DNA from: Callaeas wilsoni
Lineage: Eukaryota > Chordata > Aves > Passeriformes > Callaeidae
Direction: 5' to 3'
Length of the DNA: 64,000 nt
Assembly (NCBI GenBank): GCA_013398955.1
Contig: VWPU01006201.1
Coordinates: 1 to 64,000 of the forward strand
Of the stretch, positions 1 through 11,900 are shown one piece after another. Made by a program: the position numbers and the translations under genes. How positions within the stretch are numbered: position 1 is the stretch's first letter; each line of letters opens with the position of its first letter. The notes beneath the pieces are model-generated. The model did not search any database, had not been told where the DNA came from, and worked only from the letters and a program-made list of their open reading frames with translations.

Positions 1-200
1 GGCCCGGCAGGGCCCGTGGGGGTGGTCGCTGGAGCGGCGGCGCCGGCTGCGGGCCCCAGGGCGCCCCAGCGCTCCCGCTCGGCGAAGCGACGGGCGCCGT
101 CCCCCCGCCGCCAGGGGAAACTGAGGCAGGCGGGCGGGCGGGGGCTGCGGGCTGCCACCGGCACCGCTGTCACCTGCGGGACAGGCTGGCCCGGGCAGGT
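1..200. promoter_or_regulatory. CpG island, truncated by the window start
   Basis: The first ~180 bases are extremely GC-rich and contain about 26 CpG dinucleotides by hand count. The density falls off quickly after about 250. The island includes a G-rich run (about 132-151: GGG-C-GGG-C-GGGGG-CTGC-GGG) that fits a G-quadruplex pattern on the plus strand. Such islands usually mark promoters. Here it could be an alternative ZMIZ1 promoter, an antisense transcript start, or an intragenic orphan island. No convincing coding exon or strong donor was found beside it, and its left boundary is outside the window. Confidence 0.8.
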
Positions 201-1208
201 TCCTTGGGCTGTGTTTGCGAGTTCAGGTCTTCACCTTTGCCGGCCGCACGCTGCTCCCAAGACATCACCCGTTCCCACGCCACTGCCAGTTCAGGGCTGC
301 CCGTGGAAGAGTTTTAAACAAGTTTCACATGTCCAGCCGTGCCCGTGGTGGTCAGCATTTCAACTGACAGTGCCGAAGGGTAAAAACCAAAATAACAAAA
401 AATCAACCCCCAGGATGCTAATGTGACAATTCTTTGCTCCCTCTCAAAGGGAAAACTGGCAGTTTAAGTTGTGGCCGGCCGAGCACCAGCCTTTTCCTGC
501 CACCCTCCGCGGTGCAGAGCCACTTCCTTCCCTGCACAACCTGCACAAAGGCACCTCCACCTCTTAAAGGCGCACCCGGCCCTCCGGCAGTGAAGCAGCC
601 GGCAGGTTCCAGCGAGAAACAAACAAAATACAAACAATAAAAAAAGGAGGACTTGAAAAAAAATACTGTCTGTCCAGCAAAATTCCTTTCAGTGAAAAAA
701 TGGCCTTAGCTTCCCTTGCCATGCTTACAGTCACTTAATTGTACTTCCCAAACACCTTAGCAGAGAGTCGGCAACATGACAGATCCGAGTAGCAAACTAT
801 CACTGATATCAAAGAGCAGCTCTTCTCTGAAAAATGATTCCACAAAAAAGCATTGTCAGATTTCATGTTCTTTTTTTTTTTCCCCCTAGGGAATCCACTG
901 CAAACAGGTTAGAGTTATGTGTGCTCTCACTTAACTTCCACTCCTGGTGTAGGACCTCAAGGTCAGCGTGTCAGACAGCGTTATTGCCTTCTCTCCACAG
1001 CCATCGGACCAAGCAGAAGTGCAAACCAAACCCTTCACACTTTGTGCCATCTCAGAGCTGCACAGGCGCGGCTGAAGGAACGCTTCACAGCAGCACGGCT
1101 GCTACAGGTGCTCCAGGACTCAGCGCTGGGCCAGGGTCCACAGCAGCCCGCACAGCCTGGGCAAGCCTTCGCCTACGTCCTCATAGATGCGGGTGGACCC
1201 AAGGGGCT

Positions 1209-1271
1209 GCTGGAACAAACTCTTACACAAAATGTAATGCATAATGCTGGAACAAACTCATACACAAAATG
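1209..1271. repeat. 26-base imperfect direct repeat (two copies)
   Basis: The copies at 1209-1234 and 1246-1271 begin gctggaacaaactc and end tacacaaaatg, differing at one base (t/a). The period is 37 bases. This is a local tandem duplication. Confidence 0.9.
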
Positions 1272-1278
1272 CATTTCC

Positions 1279-1305
1279 ATTTGACCAATCGCAAATTGGT
1301 CAAAT
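1279..1305. repeat. Perfect hairpin, 11-bp stem, 5-base loop
   Basis: ATTTGACCAAT (1279-1289), loop cgcaa, then ATTGGTCAAAT (1295-1305). The arms are perfect complements and each contains a CCAAT/ATTGG box. The hairpin lies seven bases after a local duplication. Function is unknown. Confidence 0.85.
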
Positions 1306-4300
1306 TTCAGATTCAGTCACATGGAAGAAAAGTACAGAACCTTATACAGTTTTTTCATTGCCTTTCAGAGTAGACAGATGCTGTAAGGAGGTGTAAATTA
1401 TACAGCTAGGCTGGCAAAATAGATAATAGGAAGCACAAGTTTTAGGGGACTGTCAAAGTAATGAGAAGTATGTCAATAATCCAAAACAAGGACCAAACTG
1501 ACCCACTAATGTAACTGAATTGAGTTCAGACTTGGAGGATGTGAATGAAATTGATAACTGCTATAATGCTACATGAATTCTTGACAGACACAGGATGAAC
1601 ACTTCTGTGCTTGTTTCAGGTTTTACTATATTTACAGAATTTTCACATAGTACCATAGTGTTTCTCCTGTTTTGAAAAAACACACAAAGCAGCAACAAGA
1701 ATGTATCAGGTGGTCGCAAGGTCCCAGATACTGAGACTGGCTCCTTCCTTATACAAGCCTCGATTAAATTATTTTCCGAGGGTGAAAAGTAATTTTATTT
1801 TTTCTACATAGAAAACACATTCCCCAGTATCCTATGTTTTTCTCTCTACCTACGACCATAAGTAGTATCTCTCTGCAATTAAACTGCTCTTTCTAGTGTA
1901 ACAGTGTAAGTTTCTCTTTTAAAGCTGCCTGTCTTCTCAGAGGAAGTGGTTTAGAGTAGACAAATCACTTATCTAAAAATTATGTACTTACTTCTCCTTT
2001 GACAAATCTTCAGCAGGTTTCTAATCCCACCCTGCCACTTGAAATATCACTTTCTGTGATGACATTTGAGTCACAGTTGTCAGAAGCATCAGGCTCTGTA
2101 GTTAAATGGATTAAATCACACTTCATAGCATGCAGTATTTTGAAGAAGGAGTGGTTTATCATTTGTAGAAATTAATCATAACAGTTTTTTCTCTAGGGCA
2201 AATTCCCAATCATTTTTAAAGATTACTATGTTTAAGCCCCTCTGACAGCAGTATGTCAAATTACATCACGAGGAAAGTTATCTCAGGGAATGATAACTAT
2301 TAACACAACTCGCTGAAGACACACACTACTGGGAGAAGCAGGTCTGTTCTGGGAAACACCTCTTTTACGCAGGGGTGGGAGAGCAGGCTCTTTGGCTGTG
2401 CTTTGTGTGGCTCTGCTGAGGCCCCAGGGACCCCAGGGTCTGGGCGTGTGCCTGCTGCTGGCTGTTGTCCCAGCTCAGCCCCACAGGGGAGGGGAGACAG
2501 GGGTCGGGAGATCTTTGAGTTCTGCAGGGGAGGAAAGAGGAGACACTTACTTGGACCACCTCTAGCTGATTAAGGAGAAGAACCAGAAGTTTTTCAGAGG
2601 AGTCCTACTTATGTCAAAGCAACGTTTGTCTGTTTAACATACACTGTCAATGCGAAACAATATTCCTGACAGAAGCTTTCCAAATCTCAATCCTGTCGGT
2701 CACCGCTTGGCACAGAAGCAAACCTCGTTCTTATGGTACTGCTCTTTGCTCTCCGTGCCAAGACACCTCTCTGAAGGAGTGTATTTTTAACAAGTCAGAA
2801 GCCTGTCCTTAAGTTGCGATGATGCAACAGACATGCCCATGGAACACCAACTTCTTATGGTGAACGAGATAATGATGTGAACACATTCATATGTTCAGGT
2901 GCCCTTGATTGCTCAACATAAACAGCATGATGCTTATCTTCAGCTTGTTCAAGTGAGGCAGCCTTTGAGTGTAATTCTTGCTTCTCTCCTGCCTTGGCCC
3001 TCTTTGGTGATATTGCAAAAAATTAATTGAATAGATCAGCACCTGTAATAAAGACGCAGACCACCAACAGCAGAAGAAGGATAGGCTGCAGAAGGGTGGA
3101 GAACAAATCACCCATCTGGATACCTCAGTATCAAGTAGACTGTATGAGGGGGGACAGCATCATGTTCTACTGTAATATCATTGTGAGAGGTATGCTGAGA
3201 AAAGAGCAGATGAGTTGTTCAGAGAAAGAAAACATAAATGGGTAAGGAAAATCTCTTCAAGTAGCTGTAATAGCAGTTATTGCCCACTGAGTCATAATAT
3301 AATCCTTTAGCAATGCAAATTTTCTATGACCAAAGATTTAAAGGTTTATCTTGGGGACCAATCTTTATTCAACCGGGTTTTGCTGCACTGCTGAACACAG
3401 CAGGGTAGTTCCTTACAATATTTGTCGAGAGCAGGTTATTTGCCCAAGAATTAGTTCCCTGGATATGTATATATTTTACTGTTGATTCAAAGGATTCTTT
3501 AGAAAGCTTACAATTGCATAGTTGAAATACACAGAATACATGGATCAGTGGCCTTGTCGATTTTTCGTAATGTTTCACAGTGGGTTGAATCAGCTGAAGC
3601 TGTTATAAATCTAAGGGCTGCATCTCAGTAAAAAAACAAGCATGTACTTGAAAAAAACAAAAATTAAAATCCTTTGACTCTGAATCAAGTGTCTTTCATG
3701 CATAACCCATTTTTACATAATCAAATAAACTCCTTCCAAAAAGAGGTGTGAAAGGAAAACCCAGTATTTAAAACCAAAGTAAAAAAAAGACCCTTTCACA
3801 TGATTAAGTCCTATCCTGTTTAAGTAAGAGATTACTAGATTGCAAAGAATTCTATGACTAAGGTACATAGCCTTTGGTCACCTTCTGCATCAGGCTTCAT
3901 AAAACAAAGGTAGGGAAGTTACAAAATGTAATAACACAGCATCTCCTTTTTTTTTTTCTGCTGCCCATGACCACTGTTTTCTTGTAGCCCTTGGTAACTA
4001 AATGTTTTGATGAACCCTCTCATTTGAACCTGGAAACACCAAATGCTGTTTTGGATGCACAGAGCAATTGGACCAAAACACTCAAAATCTTCTGAAAGAG
4101 ATTTATGGCCTATTTAACTTTCAAGACTGTGGAAATGCTCATGTTCTTGTTACCCCATTACAAAACAATACTCCTTCAATCCTCTGCAGAAACTCAGAAC
4201 AGACCTTTAGGCATTCTGATGAACACCTCTGTTAATTGCTAAAATATTTGGAAAAGGAGATCTATCTTAAGTCCATCTAATAAAGTTACGGTTTTCTAAT

Positions 4301-7300
4301 CTCTATTTCCTTCATTCTTTCTTTTGATTTAACGTCTTTATCACATGCAGAAAAACAAGATGATCTATAAATTACCACTCAGAAATACACAGTGAAGCCA
4401 TTCATTACGTTTGTATCTTTCGTTTTCTTCACAGCTATACTTTAATGGAAAACCGAGAAGCAGAAGTAACCAAAGCACACAGAAATAAAGAACAAAGTAC
4501 ACGAAGGAAAAATCACATCTGTGAGGGAGCGTGAACGGAGCGTGGCAGCCTTCACAGACCTAAGGTATCACTGTACTGATGGCATCAGCTCAGAGCTGTC
4601 CCCAGCACCGTGTCACCTGCAGCTGAGCCACTGCGGCTGTCCCCTCGCACCACGACTTGTTCATCAGGCAGTTTTAAAGACGGATGCAACACACCCCACC
4701 TGTGACGCTCTGCCCTTATTTCAATGTATCTGTTTTGCTACAAATACTAATGTATGTTTTAAAAGCTGTTTTTCATGACATGGGAGCTTCATTGTTATTT
4801 CAACTTTTGGACGCTTCTAGTGGAAGTCCTTGGTAAACTGGAGCATGGCACAAATGGCTTTCAGTGCCTCTTTTGGTACCTGGGCTGGAGTTCATGACAT
4901 CTCTTCTAGCAAATCAGAAAGAAATCAAAATTAACTGAAGCCCTTTCCATTCAACATCTATTTTTTCAGCATGATCAAGTGGATTTCTAAAATATCCATA
5001 TTTTTCACTAAGTTTTGATTAAATATTTCTATACCACATCTTGCAAACTGCTTGATTGTCCTCGTATAGCTTAGACATTTTTAGTCTTCTACCACTTTGG
5101 GGGAATAGCTGATGAACTGTTCTTTAGATTTCAAATGGATCATTCAGCATTCACATGTTCTGCAAAGTACTAAAAACTGGTACAACAAAGCAAGACCTTC
5201 AAATGCAATGAAGACTACTACCTCTATAAGAAAGTTTTAGTGTGCACTTCAATATAACATTTTTTCTGCTGCTTTTCAAGACGGTTAAGAATATATCCTC
5301 CCTAAAAATATTTGGTTTTATTGAGCATATAGCAGAAGCCCCACCTCTGGCAAGCTGTGGGTTAATTACAGCTATGCTTTCTCTCTCCCTGATTAATTGT
5401 TCAAGGGGATAAGGAGGCAGCTCTGAAAACAGCAACTTAATCAGGTCTCACTGAAAGAAGATAGAAAACTATTAAAACAGCAGCTTGTAAGGCTATGTAG
5501 AACTAATGGGATGCAAAAGAGTAAATGAAACTGAAGCTTGGAAAGTAGAAGCCCTGCTAGGGCTCCTGGACACTTCTTAGCATTGTAAACCCAGTCTGAG
5601 CTGTTTTGACTCTTCACAATATTTTTCAGAAATATAAATTGTATGAATATTGCTCATTAAGATCTCAAAAGAATAAGCCCACTATGAACAGTCAATCCCA
5701 GAGACTATTTTCTTTTATCTTTTCCTTCTAAGCCTTCATATCCAGTTGACACTTCTTATCCCAGCCCAGTGTGAGCAGCTGCTGCTCTGGTTTCCTGGCT
5801 CAATTTGAGTCGTCCTCCCTCAGCATGGCGACGCCTCTTGGTCCCATTTTACTGAGCTGCCTCTAATCCAAAAATGGGTTTGAGAGGAATTCTAGGCTAT
5901 TTGCCTATATCCTTTTTTTTACTACTTTTTAAAACCAATCCACTAATATATGCAAGGTATCAGCTATGAGAAGGAATATGTCATACCAACATCCTGAGTA
6001 GGACATAAATGCAGTAAGAAAAGGTGTTAAGATACGTCCTTCATTACCCGCACTATTTACATTCTATACATAGGAAAGTTCATGACAGAACTTTTTTCCT
6101 GTGCTATGAGTGAACTGTGAGAGCATTAAAATGAGAAAGTTGAGATGCAGTGGTTGTTGGTTTGTTTGTTTTTTATTTTAAAAAAGTCTATGAAAACAAC
6201 ACCGAATGTCACTTTCTTCAAATCGATTGTGGCGTGTAGAAAACCATCAAAAGTGCAAACAGATGTTTAATGATGCCGTATCAAAAATATGAGGAGTTAT
6301 ATAAATAATAAAACAGATAAAAGTCTGAAGTTACAAATTAAAAGAAAAGTTACAAATTGGTGGCTATGCATCACTGTCTTGGAAAGCTTCCATTCTGGAA
6401 TACAAAGACATTCATCATTTGGAGGCCAGCTCATGCTTCTAGCTTTGTATTTAAACAAGCCCATGCACCATCATCATACACTTTTTATATCAATCTGCCA
6501 GAAAGCCATACAGAGTTATTTTTAGCAGACTGTGAGATAAAGTACAGTTTAGCTTGCAAAGTAGCCTAATAAGGCAAAATGCTCTTGGTGAAGACCAAAT
6601 GCAGTCACTGTCGCTCTCTCCCTCATAGTCTAATCAATTTCTAAGAGCATCTCTTAATTTTTCCCACTTACTGAGGATTACTGTATCAGCAATAGGATAG
6701 AACTAGAGGGAGAGAGGCATTCCTTATCATTTTCTTGGTTTTGATAATCAAACATAGAGCGATTGAAGAAAAAAATGGAATGGTCTGAAAAGAAAGTGGC
6801 TTTGCTCAGAGTCATTAAAGAAACCTCTTAGTAGACAATAATTTTGGGAGAAACAACAACTTAACATCAGCTTTTGCTTTCAGAAACTGGCGAACTTGGG
6901 TCTCGGTCAACTCCAAATATTTCAAGGCCTCAAAGCTTCAAAGCAAATATAAAGGACTCTCAGAGAGTGTTGGTATGCTTAAATGCTAGCAAGAATCTTT
7001 AAAAAGTTTCCAAATCTACTAGATTACTTACGATCTGAGAAAAATACTCATTTTGACATATTACTAGGAGGAGGACCTAGAGGGGGGTGATTCTCTAACA
7101 ATTTATGAGAACAGGATTAAACCCAGCAATTAACACAGGTTTCTATCTTCAGTAATTATTCATATACCTGTTCAGCTGATTATAAGTCATAGCTCCAGGC
7201 TGTCTGCCTGCATTGCTAGGACACAGACAGGAACCTCTGCTAAATTGACTCCACTGGCTACGCTCATGCTGCAAGAGCTGTTTTCAAGGACAGATGTACA

Positions 7301-8885
7301 ATGTTATATGGGTAAAGAGAGGAACAAATTAAAGATGGGTGTTCTGTCAGGAAAAGGACTGAAGAACTAGTGTCAGCATTTCTCTACATTAATAGGACCT
7401 TAGATTTTTAACCCTTCACTACCTATTACTTAGATTCAAGAAGAATTTTCCTTATTATAATAGATAGCATAATTGCATCTTCTCAAATAAAATAATGAAA
7501 ATACAATAGTTAAGAACAAAATACAAGGGCACGCATGATAAATAACCAGATATCTACATATAGGTATAGAAGGATTCCGTTAAGAGCATTAAATCCTTCT
7601 TAAACTGTGATTCATTTTAAAGCATCATAGCTTGTGGGTTAAATAAGCTGAGAACAGTAGAACATGAAGTTACCAAAACATATTATTACCACACAAAAGT
7701 ATCACTTACTTTGAGATCACCAATATATACCTGGCTCATTCCTAACAAATAGCTACACTCACATTTTTTGTTTTTCTTTTTACCATCTTCTGTGTATTTC
7801 TGTTTAAAGCAGTCTATGTATTTCTTTAAAGGATGCTGAAAGTCTTCTAGGCCTGAGAAACATTTAGCAGTACAACCACAGAAGACAGCCCTGCTGCCAG
7901 CTCCCACCAAGCACAGACACAGCTCACACTGGCAAGAGGCTATGCCTTATATTGCCCTTACTGGGCTCTCAGTGAAATTAAATTTACAATTGAAGGTTTA
8001 TGTGATATCACTAAAAGAGGGCTTCTGGCATGCATACAAACATATCCTATTTTACTAGAGGATTTATAGCATAGATCTAGCCTACTTTGAGTATAAGAGC
8101 AAGTCTACACCTTGGAATGTTCACACTTCGAGATCTTCTAATATCTACATCCATCTGTTAAATAATTTACATTCTGATAGAATATGAAGCTATAGTACAG
8201 CAACGAAAATATACATTTCCATAATCTGGAAAATATCCAACAGTATTTAACACTGTTTCTTACTTCTCTCCTGCAGCACCACATGGAGAGTTTCACAAAA
8301 GTTGTGCTTTTATGATGTACAGGCACCAGAACAGAGTCTTGTCCAAAGAGACGCTTTGAAAGCGTCAAGTCTAGAATCCTTCTACTATGAATGGCTGGAA
8401 TTATCCTCTTTTTAATCAACATGCATCAGTTGAGTCTCTCTGTCCACTATTGCCTTGGTGGGCTGATTGTCCACAGTTAAAATGAGTGTTAAGTATTAAT
8501 TATTTCACAGCAGAAGCTTTAAAATGGGAAGTCTCACGGCGAGCTATTTTTAACGAAGCCTTCAAAGTAAAAACAGGAAAATTTTGCACGTTTCCTTAGG
8601 CCATAAATGTGGTTTTACTTTTTGTTTCATATTTAAATCCACTGTTGAGTAAAGGTTACAGTTGAACATATTTTTTGGAAGCTTAACCAGACAACTGTAT
8701 TTCCATCACTTAATTTATTTTAATTACTTAAAGTACTTCGAGAACACACACTCAAGTATCTCCTCTAACTACAAAAACTGAAGTGAAAATTCAGGTGCAG
8801 TGAGACCAGCTTAAGTGAGAGAGTACAATCCGGAGAAGATGAGAAAATGAAAATTTTGGATACTTCAATTTCAGAAAGCATAATT

Positions 8886-8987
8886 GGGCCTGATTTTCTA
8901 AAAGTGCTAAATCTCCTGCTGCTACAAGTTAAGCATCTTTAACAGATTTTCAGTTCAGCACATCCAAGAACTGAGAAAACACAGGTC
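8886..8987. mobile_element. Degenerate MITE-like element with GGGCCTGATTTTC terminus
   Basis: The left end gggcctgattttctaaaag followed by tgct matches the terminal inverted repeat of a widespread sauropsid palindromic element (GGGCCTGATTTTC...AAGTGCT). The right end (gttcagcacatccaagaac then tgagaaaacacaggtc) is a degraded inverted copy of it. The middle is too diverged to align by eye. The element is old, non-autonomous and has no coding potential. Confidence 0.5.
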
Positions 8988-11900
8988 ATTACCACAGCTT
9001 TTAACTTTTGGCCAAACTGTCAATGTCAACTCTCCAAACTATTTACTGACTACTGCACCTTTATAATCAACATTTTGAATTAAAAAGTGCTGGCAGGTTA
9101 TTTAAGTGAGGCTTAACACACTTTAGTGTAACTCTGTAGGCGACTTATCTTGGCCTGGAGGACTGGCTGTCTGAAAAATGCGGTGTGGGCTTTAAAATAA
9201 CTCATGTTAAAATTTTTTCTTAATGGAGATGTAATATACTTTCATACCTACAAAGAAAAGCTAGTAGAGTGAAAGCAAATTGTTTTTACCGAAGTTAAGA
9301 GAAATAAAGTTACAAATGTTACACTTCTTTTTACTTTGGGAAAGGCAATATTAGACATATTTACAGAAATCAATACTAATAGAAAAAAGATTCTGCTTTT
9401 GCTTAAAGATGATTTCTGTGATATATTAGAAATGACAAACCTTCATGAGGCAGGAACCTTCCAGAAGGAAAGACAAAACTTCTACAGTGTCTGAGATCTC
9501 ATCAAAACCATTTCTATTTTCTCATGTATAGGATGTCCTCTCCAAATTGCCTTTCTCTTGCTTTGAATCACCTTTACCTCTTTGAAGAGATTCTTCTGGG
9601 TGAAGGCCTATGATTTTAATATTTATAGCCCTAACAAAATTAGAGTTTGCATTCTAGTACTATCTGCACGCTCATCTGCTATATCTTTCTGGGATTTAAT
9701 GGCAGCTCTTATCTTTACTGAAGGAGCCAAGTTGAGTGACCTAAGTCTCCTCACTTTGATCAGATCAGAATCATAGGGGTCTGCCATAAACTCCTGTATC
9801 AAAATCAGAGAGGGGGAAAAGGAAGTCAGCTTTACAAAGCCAGAAAAGAGAAGATAATGAACAACTTTCAATATCACTCCTTAACAGCTTCATCATTTAG
9901 TAGGGAGAAATGACTATTTCATCCAGCTGGGAAGACTCGTATGCCTTCTAACTCTCTTGGAAATCTTATCACGCTCCTGGGACTAAGGGGGAGCAAGACA
10001 GAGGCAAAGATAAAAGCACTTTTTTTTTTTTTTTACACTGCTGCAAAGGGGCAGATGGAAGAGAGAGAACCCCAGTTTCTCAATAACCCTCAATATGTCA
10101 CTTCTGTGCTCCTACTCCCATTTCAGGCACATGCCACTGGCTGCAAACCATCTCCTGCTACACTATAAGCAAACTATTTCAAGTCTACAGCACAATTTTA
10201 TTTTTACACAAAAAGACTTTTGCTTGGGTTCTCTATGAAAACAACAAGGATTTGCTTCATTTTTGCTAGCAATTCCTTTATAGAGAAGATTTTAGGAAGT
10301 AGTGTACATGGGTGTAGGTGGTTACTCTTGCTTCAGTTTTTTTATTGGCTTCCAGAGAATGTCTTATATGATAACACTTCTAACCCAGTGCATGCCTATG
10401 GACCTGTACTCTCTCCATTGGCCTTAGGATGAAAAATAAAATACACATACACACACATTCTTGGTTTGGGATTTTTTTCTGTTGCAACTGAATTTACATT
10501 ACTGAATACTTTTTCCAAACTAAGGTAACAGAGCAATCAAGAAAAAAGCCCTATGGGTCTTTAAATTTGGGGTTATTTTAAAGCAAAAGCAGCAGACCCA
10601 TGCAAGTAGTTTCTATACTCTGAGAATAAGCATGCAAATTCTGTCAGTTTATGATGAGAAATAAAGAAAACCAAACCACTGATCAAATCAACATTTTAAG
10701 TATCACCAGTGCTACAGGGAGAGATGAACTAAACTGAAGATGTATGGGTCCAATGTAAGTCATTTTTTTTATGACTAATCACTGGAGTTACACTACTGTC
10801 CAGAGACACAAGGAGGATTAGAATATCATCATAACAGAAATGATCTGTACTATTTGTTAACTTTTAGCTTTAAAAGTACAACTAAATTCTTAAGGCTTTG
10901 ACACTGCCTTTTATAACAGCAAGAATAATTCATGGGTATTCAGCAATAAAAAAAAGGCCTGTATCTCTACAGAATGCCACAGGAAGGCAAGTAACAACCT
11001 TAAACCTACTAAAATGTGTAACACAATTTACATGATTCTGATAAAATATTTATATTGCTTTCAGACAAAGTATTGACTGAGATATCTTATTTCATCAAAA
11101 ACATGAAAACATTCTCTAAATAATTGCATCAGATTAAAGAGCTGATATTTAAGCAACAATGCTCTTTCAGGGTACTCATCCTGCAGACAGAGGAATGCAA
11201 AGGTAAGAAAAAAAGTCAGTGGGAAAACAACACTTCTGTACTGTGGTTAACATTACTGAAGATGACTGTGTCAATCAGCTGCAATGCAAGCTAGCAAGTA
11301 AGCTCAAACACAGATTACAAATCTGAAGGAAAATCCATACATTCTTTTAACTACCAGAGCAGCAAGTGGTGCCCTTGGGAGGAGCACCCAAGACAGGGGG
11401 AGCAGCCACCCCTGTTGCTGCCTTCTGGGAGGTAGCAGCAAGGAGAAGGAACAGCTTTCAAGACTGAGGTGTGCTTTGGGGAGGCAGCCACGCTGGGGAT
11501 TCCTCCAAATTAGACCAAATTCTCCCAAGCAACCTGGCACACTTTCCTTTCTGCATTTGTAAATGAAAAAAAGACAGAGACATAGAAAAGAAGGCTTTTT
11601 TGCCCAGCATCTTATGAAATAAAAGCAGTACCCAACCCCAAAGACAGTTGGTTTTATTTACAAAGACAGTAAACAGAGAGGTGAAAAAGGAAAGAAGCCA
11701 CTGTGTCGCCACTCGAGCCCCGCTTGGGAGGAATTCAACACATTAATGTAATCGATTATACCAGTGCTTAACAGCAAATCCACTGCTTGCTGCTATCCTC
11801 CCTTCGGGGAACAGATGAGTGACAAGGGCTGCTGGTACATCCCACAGGCAGAAGGCAGGAGGTCACCGAGCTCTGGGGGCACTGAGGCAGGTGCTGATAC

